DNA of 64,000 nt from Bacteroidetes bacterium HGW-Bacteroidetes-16 (GCA_002840975.1 PHDN01000009.1:62001-126000); one strand, 5' to 3'. Shown: positions 36,101 through 45,409, counted from the first letter of the stretch. Translations and numbers: made by a program. Notes: generated from the letters alone by a model not told the origin.

Positions 36101-36328
36101 TCAGATGCGCTTTAATTCTTCAATTTTTATGGGTAATAGCTTACCAATCCCATCTATTAGCTTACCCAGGTAAATATTGCCATCCTCGTCTTTAAACAGG
36201 GTCCTGTTGTTACATCCTTGACAATTAAAACTTTCAGATTGTCCTGGTTTCAAATTAGTTGCTATTTCAAAAAGATTGATATCATCAACAGTAAAATTCG
36301 GCGAGCATTGAGAACAAAATTCGGACAT
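36101..36328 (-). CDS. small CxxC zinc-ribbon-like protein
   Basis: A 75-residue protein with two CxxC pairs, CSQC (near residue 5) and CQGC (near 36), spaced as in a zinc ribbon. The rest is hydrophilic, with FKDEDGNIYLGKLIDGIGKLLPI at the C-terminal side. There is no signal peptide. I do not recognise a named family; a nucleic-acid or protein-binding role is the usual guess for such ribbons. It is on the same strand as the DUF2130 gene but separated by 186 bases in which I see no feature. Confidence 0.7.
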   Translation of the reverse strand: MSEFCSQCSPNFTVDDINLFEIATNLKPGQSESFNCQGCNNRTLFKDEDGNIYLGKLIDGIGKLLPIKIEELKRI

Positions 36329-36514
36329 GGTATTTTTTTCGCTAAATTACGATTAAAATATTTCAAAAACCAATCATCTTCACAATTAGATTGATAATGA
36401 ATAAAAGCAATCCTTCCGGGAACGGACATGAATTACACCAAAAAAGCCCTTTTACTTAAGAAGATAAACGCATCACTTAAAAAGCAGTCCCGGGTATTTC
36501 AGGTAGGTTTAAAG

Positions 36515-37777
36515 TTAATTTTCAATCTCTTCCGAAATTTCCGGCATTTCGAGGGCTTTGATGGGCTGTATGGCCGTTCCGGCGATTCCTCTGATGGAAT
36601 TGTACATAAAATTGGTGTTGAGCAATACTTTCTCAATTTGTTTCTCTCTTTTCTTCCAATGCCCTGTGATGGATCTTTTTTCGGATTCCAAATCCAATTT
36701 CATTAAGGTAAACCCTTCAACAATGCCTTCTATTTGCAACTTGAACTCATTGCTGGTCAGATAATCGTATAACATGTGCATCTTTTCCCCTTTGTTTTCC
36801 TGAGAACCTATGGCATCACTAATTTGAATGATGGTTTCGCGCAACACAACACAGAGACCCTTAAATTCTTCATAGGTACAGACCCAAATTCCATCCTTTA
36901 AACCCATGCGATCCATCCCTTGGGGCATGGCCTCGGTAACCAATACGGCCAAATTGGCCCCGCGTTCGCGGATATCATTTTTGAATTTCTCGATCCAGCC
37001 GGGCTGAAAATCCTTTGTTCTTTTGCTTTCGTAATAAATAGTTCCGCAATTTTGTCTGGTCCTGGTGTTCACCGTTTGAATGCAATCGCCTCCGCGGACT
37101 CCCTTTTTTATTTCTTCGATGCTGTCTAATGGAAACTTCCCCGCCAACCATTCCTCAATGGCCAATTCCTGCACTTCGCCCTGCATTTGCATTGAGCCTT
37201 GCTCCTGCTTGCGTTTCATTTCCTCCGTCAGCCGCTTCTGATCGTCCAGTTGTTTATGAAGTTCCTTGATGGCCATTTCATTCCGATCCTGTTCGCTTTT
37301 GCGGATTTTTTCCTTCTCTTCGATCAGTTTTTTGTTGAGTGTAATTTGCGCTTCGGCGTTGATGGAATCGGCTAACTCTGCTTTTTCGCGCTGCAACCGC
37401 GCAATCTCCATTTTGCTTTTATTCAGTTCTTTTACTTTTTCCGACTTCTCGTCAAGTTCTTTTTGCAAATCCCTTATCTGATCAGCCTGCTCCTCCTGCA
37501 TTTTGGCTTTTAGTTTTATCTCGAGAAGTTTTCTCTCCTCCTTTATTTTAATATCAAATCGTTCCTGAAAAAGTTCGTTTTCCTTTTTCTTTTTTTCCTC
37601 AAAAGCAGCTTTTTCCTCAGCTAACACCCTGCTTTGCTGTTCATAAATCTCCTTTTCTTTCGACAGCCTGATGTTGTAATCCCTTTTGATTTCTTCCTCA
37701 AGCTGATGCGATAAAGCATCCTGAACATCTATCAGGGAGCCACAGTTGGGACAGGTAATTTTTGATTGATTTTGCAT
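36515..37777 (-). CDS. DUF2130 protein (zinc ribbon, coiled coil, nuclease-like C-terminus)
   Basis: The 420 residues run as follows: a short N-terminal ribbon half-site CPNCGS (about 9-14), a charged coiled coil (about 25-200) and the DUF2130 domain (about 205-395). The domain holds KGVRGGDCIQ, NCGTIYYESKRTKDFQ, and RGANLAVLVTEAMP. The Asp...Glu-x-Lys layout in GGDC/YESKRTK resembles PD-(D/E)XK nuclease cores; that is inference. Family function is not established. It is probably monocistronic with a perfect -7 box at 37867-37874. Confidence 0.85.
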   Translation of the reverse strand: MQNQSKITCPNCGSLIDVQDALSHQLEEEIKRDYNIRLSKEKEIYEQQSRVLAEEKAAFEEKKKKENELFQERFDIKIKEERKLLEIKLKAKMQEEQADQIRDLQKELDEKSEKVKELNKSKMEIARLQREKAELADSINAEAQITLNKKLIEEKEKIRKSEQDRNEMAIKELHKQLDDQKRLTEEMKRKQEQGSMQMQGEVQELAIEEWLAGKFPLDSIEEIKKGVRGGDCIQTVNTRTRQNCGTIYYESKRTKDFQPGWIEKFKNDIRERGANLAVLVTEAMPQGMDRMGLKDGIWVCTYEEFKGLCVVLRETIIQISDAIGSQENKGEKMHMLYDYLTSNEFKLQIEGIVEGFTLMKLDLESEKRSITGHWKKREKQIEKVLLNTNFMYNSIRGIAGTAIQPIKALEMPEISEEIEN

Positions 37778-37866
37778 AGTGCTTTATTATTGAGAAGCTC
37801 AGAATTTAAAAATAATTGGTTTTTCTGTTTACCTAAAAACAGAGATTCCCAGTCAGGTTGAATACA

Positions 37867-37874
37867 CAAAGGTA
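37867..37874 (-). promoter_or_regulatory. -7 box for the DUF2130 gene
   Basis: Minus-strand TACCTTTG, a perfect TAnnTTTG match, 90 bases before the start codon. Confidence 0.5.
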
Positions 37875-37944
37875 GAGAATTATGACATGTGATTTTATTC
37901 ACAACCTACATTACAAAACTGGCAATTTGAGAGAACTTTTTCCC

Positions 37945-39966
37945 TTATTCAACTTCGTCATTTTGCTCCTCAGGTTTTACCCAGTGGGTCCAATAATAGG
38001 TAAATGAGTTCGGTCGCAGCTTTTTATGATTGAACCTTTTTTCGTTTGGCAAATAAAAGGAATCGGTATTTGTAACTCTGACCGCTTTATTTTTTGTAGT
38101 TCCAACCAACCTGATATTCTGATACTTATTTATCATAATGCTGAATGGCATAGTGAAATTGCTGTCCACATTAATCCATTTATAGTTAAAATGAAGTAAT
38201 TTGTCCTTAATTGTAAAGAAGTATTCTAACACAGGTGGATCGGTTTCATAAAGGAACTTATTGAAAAAGTCTGTAAAATCCTGACCGGTATAATTATTTA
38301 CGAATTCAATAAAATCAGTGGTCGTTATTGTTTTAAAACTGAACTCCGAATAAAATCCTTTGATCATGGCAAAAAACAAACTATCGTTATTCAGGGTACA
38401 ACGGAGGTTGTTAAGAGTAGCAGCCCCTTTGGTATAGATATTTCCACTTAAAAAGGTATTGTCATTTACATCTGGTATTCCAACTACCGGCCAAATATTT
38501 AATATGTAATGCATATTATAAGCCGAAGCATTCAAATATTCGTCATATCCATATTTTTCCTCCATAAATAAATGTTCGGCATAGGTAGCAAACCCTTCGC
38601 TAATCCATGCATCAGCCATATCGCTCATGGCAACTGTATTGCCCCACCATTCATGGGCCATTTCGTGGATCACCAGGTATTTATAATCTCTAAAATTATA
38701 GTCTTTTTGACTTTTTTCGGAATACACATCACCAATGGCTATGGCACTTTGATGCTCCATTCCTTCATAAGGAGACTCCACCATGGCCATACCATCATTT
38801 GAATAGGGATATTCGCCAAACAACTTTTCATATACTTCAACAATATCCCTGGTATTGCTATAATACTGTTTCGCCTTTGTCAAATGGTGTGACAGCACAT
38901 AATAATCAATCGGATAGGATCCTTTTTCGTTGGTGAACATTTCATTAAAATTTACAAATTTCCCCATGTAAAAAGTAACCCCATAACTGTTGATGGGATA
39001 GCTAACAAACCACTCAAAGTTGGTGTAGTTATGTGCTAAGGTCGTTGTTGATCTGAGGTTCCCATTTGAAACTGCCTGATATTTTGACGGCACCTGAATG
39101 TTGATACGCATGGAATCGGGTTTTTCGGTCAGGTGATCCTTACAGGGCCACCACGAACTAGCCCCCAAATGTTCGCAGGCCACGCCTACCCACCAGTGGC
39201 CTCTTTTTTTCTCCCAGACAAAACCGCCATTCCATGGTGGATCGGGCGCTATTCTTGGCTTACCGTCATAACGGATAGTAATCAGTTGGTTCTCGTTTTC
39301 ATTTAATTTTTGTGGAAACCGGATAAAAATGGCATTATAAATCCGTTTGTATTCCAATTTGGTATTGTTCCACTCAATGGAATTAATTTGTAGATTTTCT
39401 GTCAGATCTATTTGTATTTCATCCGTAGTTGTGGTTGTAGTAAAGTAGATTTTATTTTCCCCTTCAATGCTCTTCTCAGCCGGAATTATTTTCACCGTCA
39501 GATCATAAAAATGAACATCAAAACAGGTGCGTTCCGGTCGCAAGGTTCCCTGTAAGGAATCTTTCAATCCATAGTGCACCTTATAGTTATTGTCGGAACT
39601 GAGTTTTAAAGTGTCGTAATAATAATATTTTGTCAGTAAGTTGACCATGTATTCGTTTGAAATTACCCTGCTCATGAACTTATTATAGTCTTTATAACCC
39701 AATGATTTGGCGTGCTGCATATCTTTACTTGCCACTTCAAAATCGTTCATTTTATAATTAATGTAACCCCGGATATAATATAACCTGGCTTCCATCGGAT
39801 AGCTTTTTAAAAGGGTGTCGATTTCAATAATCGCATCATAATACTCATCCTCATCATAATGATCAAAAATAGCCTGCAAACTTGAGGCGTAATTTGTTTC
39901 TTTTTTTTGAGAAAATGAGCTACGGCAAAGAAACACCAAAACAATAATGAGCAAAATTTTATTCAT
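37945..39966 (-). CDS. secreted M1-family aminopeptidase with N-terminal TPR-like segment
   Basis: A 673-residue exported protein (signal peptide MNKILLIIVLVFLCRSSFSQ). Residues 25-100 look TPR-like (YYIRGYINYKMNDFEVASKDMQHAKSLG). The M1 catalytic part holds the zinc site HEMAH (residues 434-438) and the third ligand Glu 457 at exactly 18 residues' spacing. The substrate motif GxMEN reads GMEH here. M1 enzymes remove N-terminal residues from peptides. No T9SS sorting domain is present, so it is probably periplasmic. It stands alone; 638 bases of apparently decayed sequence lie upstream. Confidence 0.9.
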   Translation of the reverse strand: MNKILLIIVLVFLCRSSFSQKKETNYASSLQAIFDHYDEDEYYDAIIEIDTLLKSYPMEARLYYIRGYINYKMNDFEVASKDMQHAKSLGYKDYNKFMSRVISNEYMVNLLTKYYYYDTLKLSSDNNYKVHYGLKDSLQGTLRPERTCFDVHFYDLTVKIIPAEKSIEGENKIYFTTTTTTDEIQIDLTENLQINSIEWNNTKLEYKRIYNAIFIRFPQKLNENENQLITIRYDGKPRIAPDPPWNGGFVWEKKRGHWWVGVACEHLGASSWWPCKDHLTEKPDSMRINIQVPSKYQAVSNGNLRSTTTLAHNYTNFEWFVSYPINSYGVTFYMGKFVNFNEMFTNEKGSYPIDYYVLSHHLTKAKQYYSNTRDIVEVYEKLFGEYPYSNDGMAMVESPYEGMEHQSAIAIGDVYSEKSQKDYNFRDYKYLVIHEMAHEWWGNTVAMSDMADAWISEGFATYAEHLFMEEKYGYDEYLNASAYNMHYILNIWPVVGIPDVNDNTFLSGNIYTKGAATLNNLRCTLNNDSLFFAMIKGFYSEFSFKTITTTDFIEFVNNYTGQDFTDFFNKFLYETDPPVLEYFFTIKDKLLHFNYKWINVDSNFTMPFSIMINKYQNIRLVGTTKNKAVRVTNTDSFYLPNEKRFNHKKLRPNSFTYYWTHWVKPEEQNDEVE

Positions 39967-40236
39967 GAAGAAATTTATAACAAATAGGAAGATTTTACTT
40001 TAATATTGCTGCTATGTAACCACAAAAAACTAAAATGTCAGGAAGTGAATATAGTAGAGCCGGCGTTTACAACAGTTTTGTTCAACGAACAGGCTAAAGT
40101 AGAAAAAATTAACACAACTAACTTTATAAACAGACATTGGTTTAAACGGTGGGAATTTCTCGTCGAATAGCTGTTGCAACCTTTCGGAGACCAGATGAAC
40201 CATTCCTTACTATTAGGATGAAATAATTCGGATCAA

Positions 40237-40494
40237 CTAAAAATAACCTTCACCTGAATAATCACTGCGAGGCAACTGGTCGAGATTAAGCCCAGGAACT
40301 TCAGTTAATGTTAACGAACACTGGAGCCAGGGTATTGTCAGCACAATATGATCGTTCTTGAACCCGGTAAAGACCAAACCATGTTTATTGGCCCGATTCG
40401 TAGGATTGGCCATTCAAACGTTAAGGTCTGGTCGTGCTGACCATTTGGCAATAATTGACAGATCAATAACCACCGCAATGCCAACAACGTAAGG
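40237..40494 (-). pseudogene. decayed coding stretch, unidentified
   Basis: On the minus strand 85 protein-like codons are interrupted by one in-frame TGA (40414-40416) and end in TAG at 40237. The downstream part is a 58-codon frame starting at 40413 (MANPTNRANKHGLVFTGF...). A further open, start-less frame (…SDDGFGITLNLNKALSI) ends at 40499 between here and the cupin gene. I do not recognise the protein. The whole stretch 39967-40605 has no intact gene and looks like remnants of one or two minus-strand genes. Confidence 0.35.
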
Positions 40495-40605
40495 TTACTT
40501 AAATAGATAATGCTTTGTTTAAGTTCAATGTTATTCCAAACCCATCATCAGAAAAATGTGATATTTTACGCAAGAGGTTGGTGTTACCTTCACAAGAAAC
40601 AACCA

Positions 40606-40935
40606 CTACTTTTTAATCATCGTAAGCACCATCTTGAATTTTTCGATGGCTGTTAATGCATGAGGAATATTGGCTGGCATAATAATCGTTTCGCCGGCTT
40701 CCAGAAGATTAGATTGTCCATTGATGAGTATATCAGCCTTACCATCAACTATATACACCACCGCATCAAAAGGGGCGGTATGCTCGCTCAATCCCTCCCC
40801 TTGATCAAAAGCAAAAAGAGAGATGTTGCCGGTTTCCGTTTTTAGGATATGTTTGCTTACTACGGCTTTGTCGGCATATGCAATGCTGTTGTTGTAAGAA
40901 AATTTCTTTCCTTTTTCAAATTCATTATTTTTCAT
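40606..40935 (-). CDS. small cupin-domain protein
   Basis: A 109-residue single cupin barrel. Motif 1 is partial (EHTAPFDAVVYIVDG, with one His) and motif 2 reads GETIIMPANIPHAL, leaving two clear His ligands. Function unknown; such proteins often bind a metal or small ligand. It starts 27 bases after the Rrf2 regulator gene on the same strand. The cupin plus Rrf2 pairing recurs beside nitrosative- and redox-stress genes in anaerobes, which is family knowledge and not shown here. Confidence 0.85.
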   Translation of the reverse strand: MKNNEFEKGKKFSYNNSIAYADKAVVSKHILKTETGNISLFAFDQGEGLSEHTAPFDAVVYIVDGKADILINGQSNLLEAGETIIMPANIPHALTAIEKFKMVLTMIKK

Positions 40936-40962
40936 TTTACCGGAGTTTAAGTTGAATCAAAA

Positions 40963-41376
40963 TCAATATTTATTTAGCTGGTCGAAATTAAGATCTGCCA
41001 GGGTAGTGTTTTTAAAAGTGCTTTCAAATTGCTGACGTACATGAATCCAGCCGGTGTGCATTACGCAGGGATTCGTATCCGAACACTGCTCAAAACCCAA
41101 CACACATCCCAAATAGTGCCCTAACCCTTCAAACGAATCGATGATGTCGGCCAGAGCAATCTGTCCGGGATTTCTGGCAAAAGTATAACCACCTCCTCTA
41201 CCCTGCGTGCTTTTTATAAAACCGGCCTTGGTTAAATTGGTCATCATACGGCGCAGGTATTTATCGGATATGTTCAAATGCTCTACAAGATACCTGGCCG
41301 AAAAAAGCCGTTCGGGCTCATTGGCCATGAAACTTAAAATGCGCAAGGCATATTCCGAAGTATGTGACAGTTTCAT
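40963..41376 (-). CDS. Rrf2-family transcriptional regulator with Fe-S cysteines
   Basis: A 137-residue winged-helix regulator. The DNA-binding part is residues 1-65 (SHTSEYALRILSFMA, ISDKYLRRMMTNLTKAGFIKSTQGRGGGY). Three cysteines, C91, C98 and C104, have the spacing used by IscR and NsrR to hold an iron-sulfur cluster, so it probably senses NO, oxygen or Fe-S status. It starts an operon with the cupin gene, and a 6-10-6 inverted repeat lies just upstream of its start. Confidence 0.92.
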   Translation of the reverse strand: MKLSHTSEYALRILSFMANEPERLFSARYLVEHLNISDKYLRRMMTNLTKAGFIKSTQGRGGGYTFARNPGQIALADIIDSFEGLGHYLGCVLGFEQCSDTNPCVMHTGWIHVRQQFESTFKNTTLADLNFDQLNKY

Positions 41377-41391
41377 TATATACTACAATCA

Positions 41392-41413
41392 GGTATTATT
41401 TTGCAAGAATACC
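41392..41413. promoter_or_regulatory. candidate operator upstream of the Rrf2 gene
   Basis: Perfect inverted repeat GGTATT-N10-AATACC, 16 bases before the Rrf2 start codon. Placement suits autoregulation by the encoded protein; binding is inferred. Confidence 0.4.
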
Positions 41414-41639
41414 ACTATTATGAACACAATCCCCGTTTATCGGGAAATTTACTTTGATTATTCAGGTTTATCGAGCAATTTGGAATATAAAAGGGTTGAA
41501 AGCATTAAATTATGATAATGACCAGCTACCACTTCTATTAAACTGACCCACTCAATAATTGATCAACCAGAAAACTGCATCATATGCATAAAAGAGAAAA
41601 TGATAACTATCCAATATTAAGTTTATATTAGCATTGTGT

Positions 41640-41647
41640 TAAATTTG
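41640..41647 (+). promoter_or_regulatory. -7 box for the porin gene
   Basis: TAAATTTG fits TAnnTTTG, 24 bases before the porin ATG. No -33 box is evident. Confidence 0.45.
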
Positions 41648-41670
41648 CCCGCTAAAATATTTTCGAATCG

Positions 41671-42864
41671 ATGCGAATAAAGATTTTTCTACCTCTGCTA
41701 ATCCTCATCGCGACAAGCCTTTTTTCACAAACTGAAGAACCCTATACCGTAAAATGGGACAATGCCCTGAAAATTGAAAGTGCCGACAAGCAGTTTCAGA
41801 TTAAAATAGGGGGTCGTATCCAGTATGACGTGATGTTTATTCACCAGGATGATTCGCTGGATCAACACTTTGATGCGAACAATGGTACAGAATTCAAAAG
41901 AATCCGGCTTTATACTTCCGGTAAATTTTTCAACAACATTGAATATAAGTTCCAACTTGATTTTGCCAATGGAAATGCTGCCCCAAAAGACATTTATATC
42001 CGCTTCACAAAATTGCCCGGAATAGGAAATTTTCAGGTAGGGAATTTCAAGGAACCACTTGGTTTCGAGATGCTGACAAGCTCAAATAATGTAAATTATA
42101 TCGAACGAGCGTTAACCAATGCCTTCACTCCGGAACGGAGCCTGGGTTTCATGGTGTTTAATCAGTGGGCCAATAAACGGATTTCGGCTTATGCAGGATA
42201 TTTCTTTAATTCACAGGGCAAAGGAAAATATCTGGGCAACGAATATCACCTGACAGGACGAATCTCCGCCTTGCCTTACTTAAAAAGTGGAAAAAACTAC
42301 CGATTGGTTCACCTGGGACTCACTTACTCACATCAATTTCAGGGTGAAGATGAACTGACTTACTATTCGTCCTCCGAGGCCCATTTGGCGCCAAAATATC
42401 TGACCGCAGATTTCGAGAATGTGGACAACATCGATAAACTGGGAACCGAATTGGTAGTTGTGTATCATGGTTTCTCGTTTCAATCAGAATACATCCTTAA
42501 CTCCATCAATATCAATGCAGATCCCACTCTGGAAAAATCCTATGCCTGGTACGGAAGTTTCAGCTGGATACTCACCGGTGAACACAAAGAATACAGCATG
42601 GGATCGGCCTGTTTTGGTCATATTACCCCGAGAAAAAACTATGGTCAAAAAGGTGGTTTCGGGGCCCTGGAATTATCACTCAGGTACTCAGAAATAGCCC
42701 TGTTTGCCCGTGAATTCCAGGGGGGCGAAATGCATGACATTACCTTGGGAGCCAACTGGTATCTCAACCCTGTGGCACGTATTTCCACCAACTATATTTA
42801 TTCTGAAGTGGTAGGTTTGGGCCAGGCCGGAATTTTTGAAATGAGGTTCCAACTGGTGTTTTAG
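41671..42864 (+). CDS. OprO/OprP-type outer-membrane porin
   Basis: A 397-residue barrel protein with signal peptide (LLILIATSLFSQ). Family landmarks are FQIKIGGRIQYDVMF, RIRLYTSGKFFNNIEYKFQLDFA, FQVGNFKEPLGFEMLTSSN, and FTPERSLGFMVF, with a terminal FEMRFQLVF strand. Members include the phosphate- and polyphosphate-selective porins OprP and OprO, but the arginine ladder that sets selectivity cannot be judged by eye. It lies 230 bases upstream of the KamA cluster on the same strand; co-regulation is possible but not shown. Confidence 0.9.
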   Translation: MRIKIFLPLLILIATSLFSQTEEPYTVKWDNALKIESADKQFQIKIGGRIQYDVMFIHQDDSLDQHFDANNGTEFKRIRLYTSGKFFNNIEYKFQLDFANGNAAPKDIYIRFTKLPGIGNFQVGNFKEPLGFEMLTSSNNVNYIERALTNAFTPERSLGFMVFNQWANKRISAYAGYFFNSQGKGKYLGNEYHLTGRISALPYLKSGKNYRLVHLGLTYSHQFQGEDELTYYSSSEAHLAPKYLTADFENVDNIDKLGTELVVVYHGFSFQSEYILNSININADPTLEKSYAWYGSFSWILTGEHKEYSMGSACFGHITPRKNYGQKGGFGALELSLRYSEIALFAREFQGGEMHDITLGANWYLNPVARISTNYIYSEVVGLGQAGIFEMRFQLVF

Positions 42865-43094
42865 CAAAAATGAACAGCCGTTATCAACAAATATTTCGTA
42901 ACGATTTCATTTACATGAATATAAGTTCGTAAAATCTTACTATAAAAAAGTTAATAATTATTTTTTAAGATGTCATTTTTGTTTTAAAAAGATATAATAT
43001 TGCATTATGTTCCAAGTGAACCTGACCACATTATAAACAATTAATAACTGGTGCAAACTAAGGTAAAAGAATCAATTAAATGCCTTAAAAAGAG

Positions 43095-44357
43095 ATGAAA
43101 CCAAAAAACACGCTCATGTCAAAATCTTCCTTTGTTCAGGAGGATATTGACGAACCTCCACAATCCGGAGGTGCAAGCCTTCTCACCAATGGCCATGCAA
43201 TTAAAACAACAAACGTTGAACCTGAGTATTTTCCAGTATCTGAGCAGTCTTCACAGTTCAGGAGTATCTACTTTCCTGAAGTTTCCAACGACAAATGGTC
43301 AGACTGGAAATGGCAGGTTCGCAACAGCTACACTTCGTTTGAATCGTTAGAAAAAGTGCTGACACTTTCATCTGAAGAAAAAGGATTTAAAGAACAGTCG
43401 CTCAACTTGCCCATTCGCATAACGCCCTATTATATAGCGTTAATTGCCGGTCAGGACAGCCTTCAACCGTTGCGTAAGACCATGTTGCCTACCCTTGATG
43501 AGTTGGTGATGTCCCCGGGTGAAGAATCTGATCCTTTGGGTGAAGAACACGACAGTCCTGTACCTCTTATTGTTCATCGTTATCCAGACCGAGTACTTTT
43601 CCTTGTTACCGGATTTTGTTCGGCATTCTGCAGGTATTGTACCCGTTCACATATGGTGTCGAAAAAGGACAAAATGCATGCCGGCACACCTCAAATCGAC
43701 CGGGCCATTAATTACATCAGGCAGCACACCGAAATCAGGGATGTGATTATTTCCGGGGGTGATCCACTTACACTTTCGGATGAGCGAATTGAATACCTGC
43801 TCAGCGGATTGCGTAGTATCGACCATGTGGAAATGATCAGGTTAGGAACCAAAATACCCGCGGTATTGCCCATGCGCATCACTCAAAAATTGGTGGACAT
43901 GCTTAAAAAGTACCACCCGCTTTATATGAGCCTGCACTTTACCCATCCCGATGAGTTGACTCCTGAAACCCGTGAGGCCTGCATCCGGCTGGCTGATGCT
44001 GGTATTCCCCTCGGAAGTCAAACTGTATTGTTAAAAGGAGTAAACGATGATGCCGAGGTATACCGCAATTTAACGCATGAATTGCTTAAAGTCAGGGTAA
44101 AACCTTATTACCTGTATCAATGCGACCCCATTCCAGGGTCAGCACATTTTCGCACCAGCGTTGAAAAAGGACTCGAAATAATTAAAAAACTAAGGGGTTT
44201 TACTTCAGGTTATGCCATTCCACATTATGTGATTGATGCCCCGGGAGGAGGCGGAAAAATTCCATTGCTTCCTGAATATCTCGTGGCAAAAGAAAACGGG
44301 GATGTCATCTTGCGCAACTATGAGGACAAGATCTATCGCTATCCTGATTATTCATAA
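43095..44357 (+). CDS. KamA-family radical SAM aminomutase (lysine 2,3-aminomutase-like)
   Basis: A 420-residue PLP- and [4Fe-4S]/SAM-dependent enzyme. The radical-SAM motif is CSAFCRYC (C175, C179, C182). The PLP lysine sits in DAPGGGGKIP (K388). Asp344 (YQCDPIPG) and Asp381 (VIDAPGG) correspond to the two Asp residues that hold the lysine side-chain amine in clostridial lysine 2,3-aminomutase; glutamate mutases differ there. This favours L-lysine to L-beta-lysine. An extra N-terminal tail of about 55 residues is present and the C-terminal zinc cysteines of the clostridial enzyme are missing. A second Met at codon 8 could be the start. It leads a cluster with two ATP-grasp ligases and a GNAT. 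Confidence 0.92.
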   Translation: MKPKNTLMSKSSFVQEDIDEPPQSGGASLLTNGHAIKTTNVEPEYFPVSEQSSQFRSIYFPEVSNDKWSDWKWQVRNSYTSFESLEKVLTLSSEEKGFKEQSLNLPIRITPYYIALIAGQDSLQPLRKTMLPTLDELVMSPGEESDPLGEEHDSPVPLIVHRYPDRVLFLVTGFCSAFCRYCTRSHMVSKKDKMHAGTPQIDRAINYIRQHTEIRDVIISGGDPLTLSDERIEYLLSGLRSIDHVEMIRLGTKIPAVLPMRITQKLVDMLKKYHPLYMSLHFTHPDELTPETREACIRLADAGIPLGSQTVLLKGVNDDAEVYRNLTHELLKVRVKPYYLYQCDPIPGSAHFRTSVEKGLEIIKKLRGFTSGYAIPHYVIDAPGGGGKIPLLPEYLVAKENGDVILRNYEDKIYRYPDYS

Positions 44358-44424
44358 CTTAACAGATCGTTTACACGATTTATATTGAAAATCATTTCAT
44401 GATTCTAAATTTGATCTTAATAAG

Positions 44425-45408
44425 ATGACGATAGGACTGACCTATGATTTACGTTCCGAATACCTGAAGATGGGCTTTTCTGAAGAAGAAACAGCCGAAT
44501 TCGACAAAGAAGACACCATCGAAGCCATTGAACAAACCCTGCAGCAGCTGGGTTACCAAACAGAACGGATTGGTCATCTTAAACAACTTGTCTTTGGGTT
44601 AGCGGCCGGTAAACGATGGGATTTGGTGTTTAATATTGCCGAAGGCATGTATGGACGGGGTCGCGAAGCCCAGGTTCCGGCTTTGTTGGATGCTTACCTG
44701 ATTCCGTATGTTTTTTCAGGTCCGCTGGTGCTGGCGCTTACCCTCGATAAAGGACTCACCAAACGCGTGATCAGAGATGCGGGTATTGCCACCCCTGATT
44801 TTGCGGTGGTTCATCACGAAAGTGATATTGAAGGTGTTAATTTGCCTTTCCCTTTATTTGCAAAACCGGTGGCCGAAGGTACAGGCAAAGGAATCAATGG
44901 AAAATCCATTATCACCAACAGGAACGAATTAAGAGAAAGATGCCAGACTCTTTTGATGGAATTCAAACAACCTGTGTTGGTAGAAACCTACCTGAGCGGG
45001 CGCGAGTTTACTACCGGAGTTACCGGCACTGGGGTGAACGCTAAAACCACCGGCACCATGGAAATTCTGCTGCTCGCAAAGGCTGAAAAGGGACTTTATT
45101 CCTATGCCAACAAGGAAGATTATAAGCAAGTGATAGAATATCAGGCCGTAACCGATGAGGCGACAAAAAATTCCTGCGAGCAGCTGGCGTTGGATGTATT
45201 CCGGTTGTTGGGTTGCGAAGACGGCGGACGTGTGGACATCCGGATGGATGAAAACGGTGTGCCGAACTTCCTGGAGGTAAACCCCCTTGCCGGGATGCAT
45301 CCCGTCCATTCTGACCTCCCGATCCTGAGTCGTTTGAACGGCATACAATATCCCGAATTGATGAAACGCATCATGGATTCTGCGGTTCAAAAGGTAAAAA
45401 TCCAATGA
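44425..45408 (+). CDS. D-Ala-D-Ala-ligase-like ATP-grasp ligase (first)
   Basis: A 327-residue carboxylate-amine/thiol ligase of the Ddl superfamily. Visible parts are the N-terminal segment WDLVFNIAEGMYGRGREAQVP, the ATP-binding strand FPLFAKPVAEGTGKGI with its Lys, VETYLSGREFTTGV, and the Mg-binding end VDIRMDENGVPNFLEVNPLAG. It should form an amide bond using ATP via an acyl phosphate. It is unlikely to be the cell-wall Ddl because a second homologue follows directly and the neighbours are KamA and GNAT. Its substrate may be beta-lysine, which is inference. It lies 67 bases after kamA. Confidence 0.9.
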   Translation: MTIGLTYDLRSEYLKMGFSEEETAEFDKEDTIEAIEQTLQQLGYQTERIGHLKQLVFGLAAGKRWDLVFNIAEGMYGRGREAQVPALLDAYLIPYVFSGPLVLALTLDKGLTKRVIRDAGIATPDFAVVHHESDIEGVNLPFPLFAKPVAEGTGKGINGKSIITNRNELRERCQTLLMEFKQPVLVETYLSGREFTTGVTGTGVNAKTTGTMEILLLAKAEKGLYSYANKEDYKQVIEYQAVTDEATKNSCEQLALDVFRLLGCEDGGRVDIRMDENGVPNFLEVNPLAGMHPVHSDLPILSRLNGIQYPELMKRIMDSAVQKVKIQ

Positions 45409-45409
45409 G

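Noticed and set aside
36428-36706. Plus-strand frame of 92 codons near 36.5 kb
   Set aside because: Most of it is antisense to the DUF2130 gene, with biased composition and no motif.
42990-43020. Possible promoter TAATATTG upstream of the KamA gene
   Set aside because: One mismatch to TAnnTTTG and no -33 partner; the AT-rich sequence makes chance matches common.
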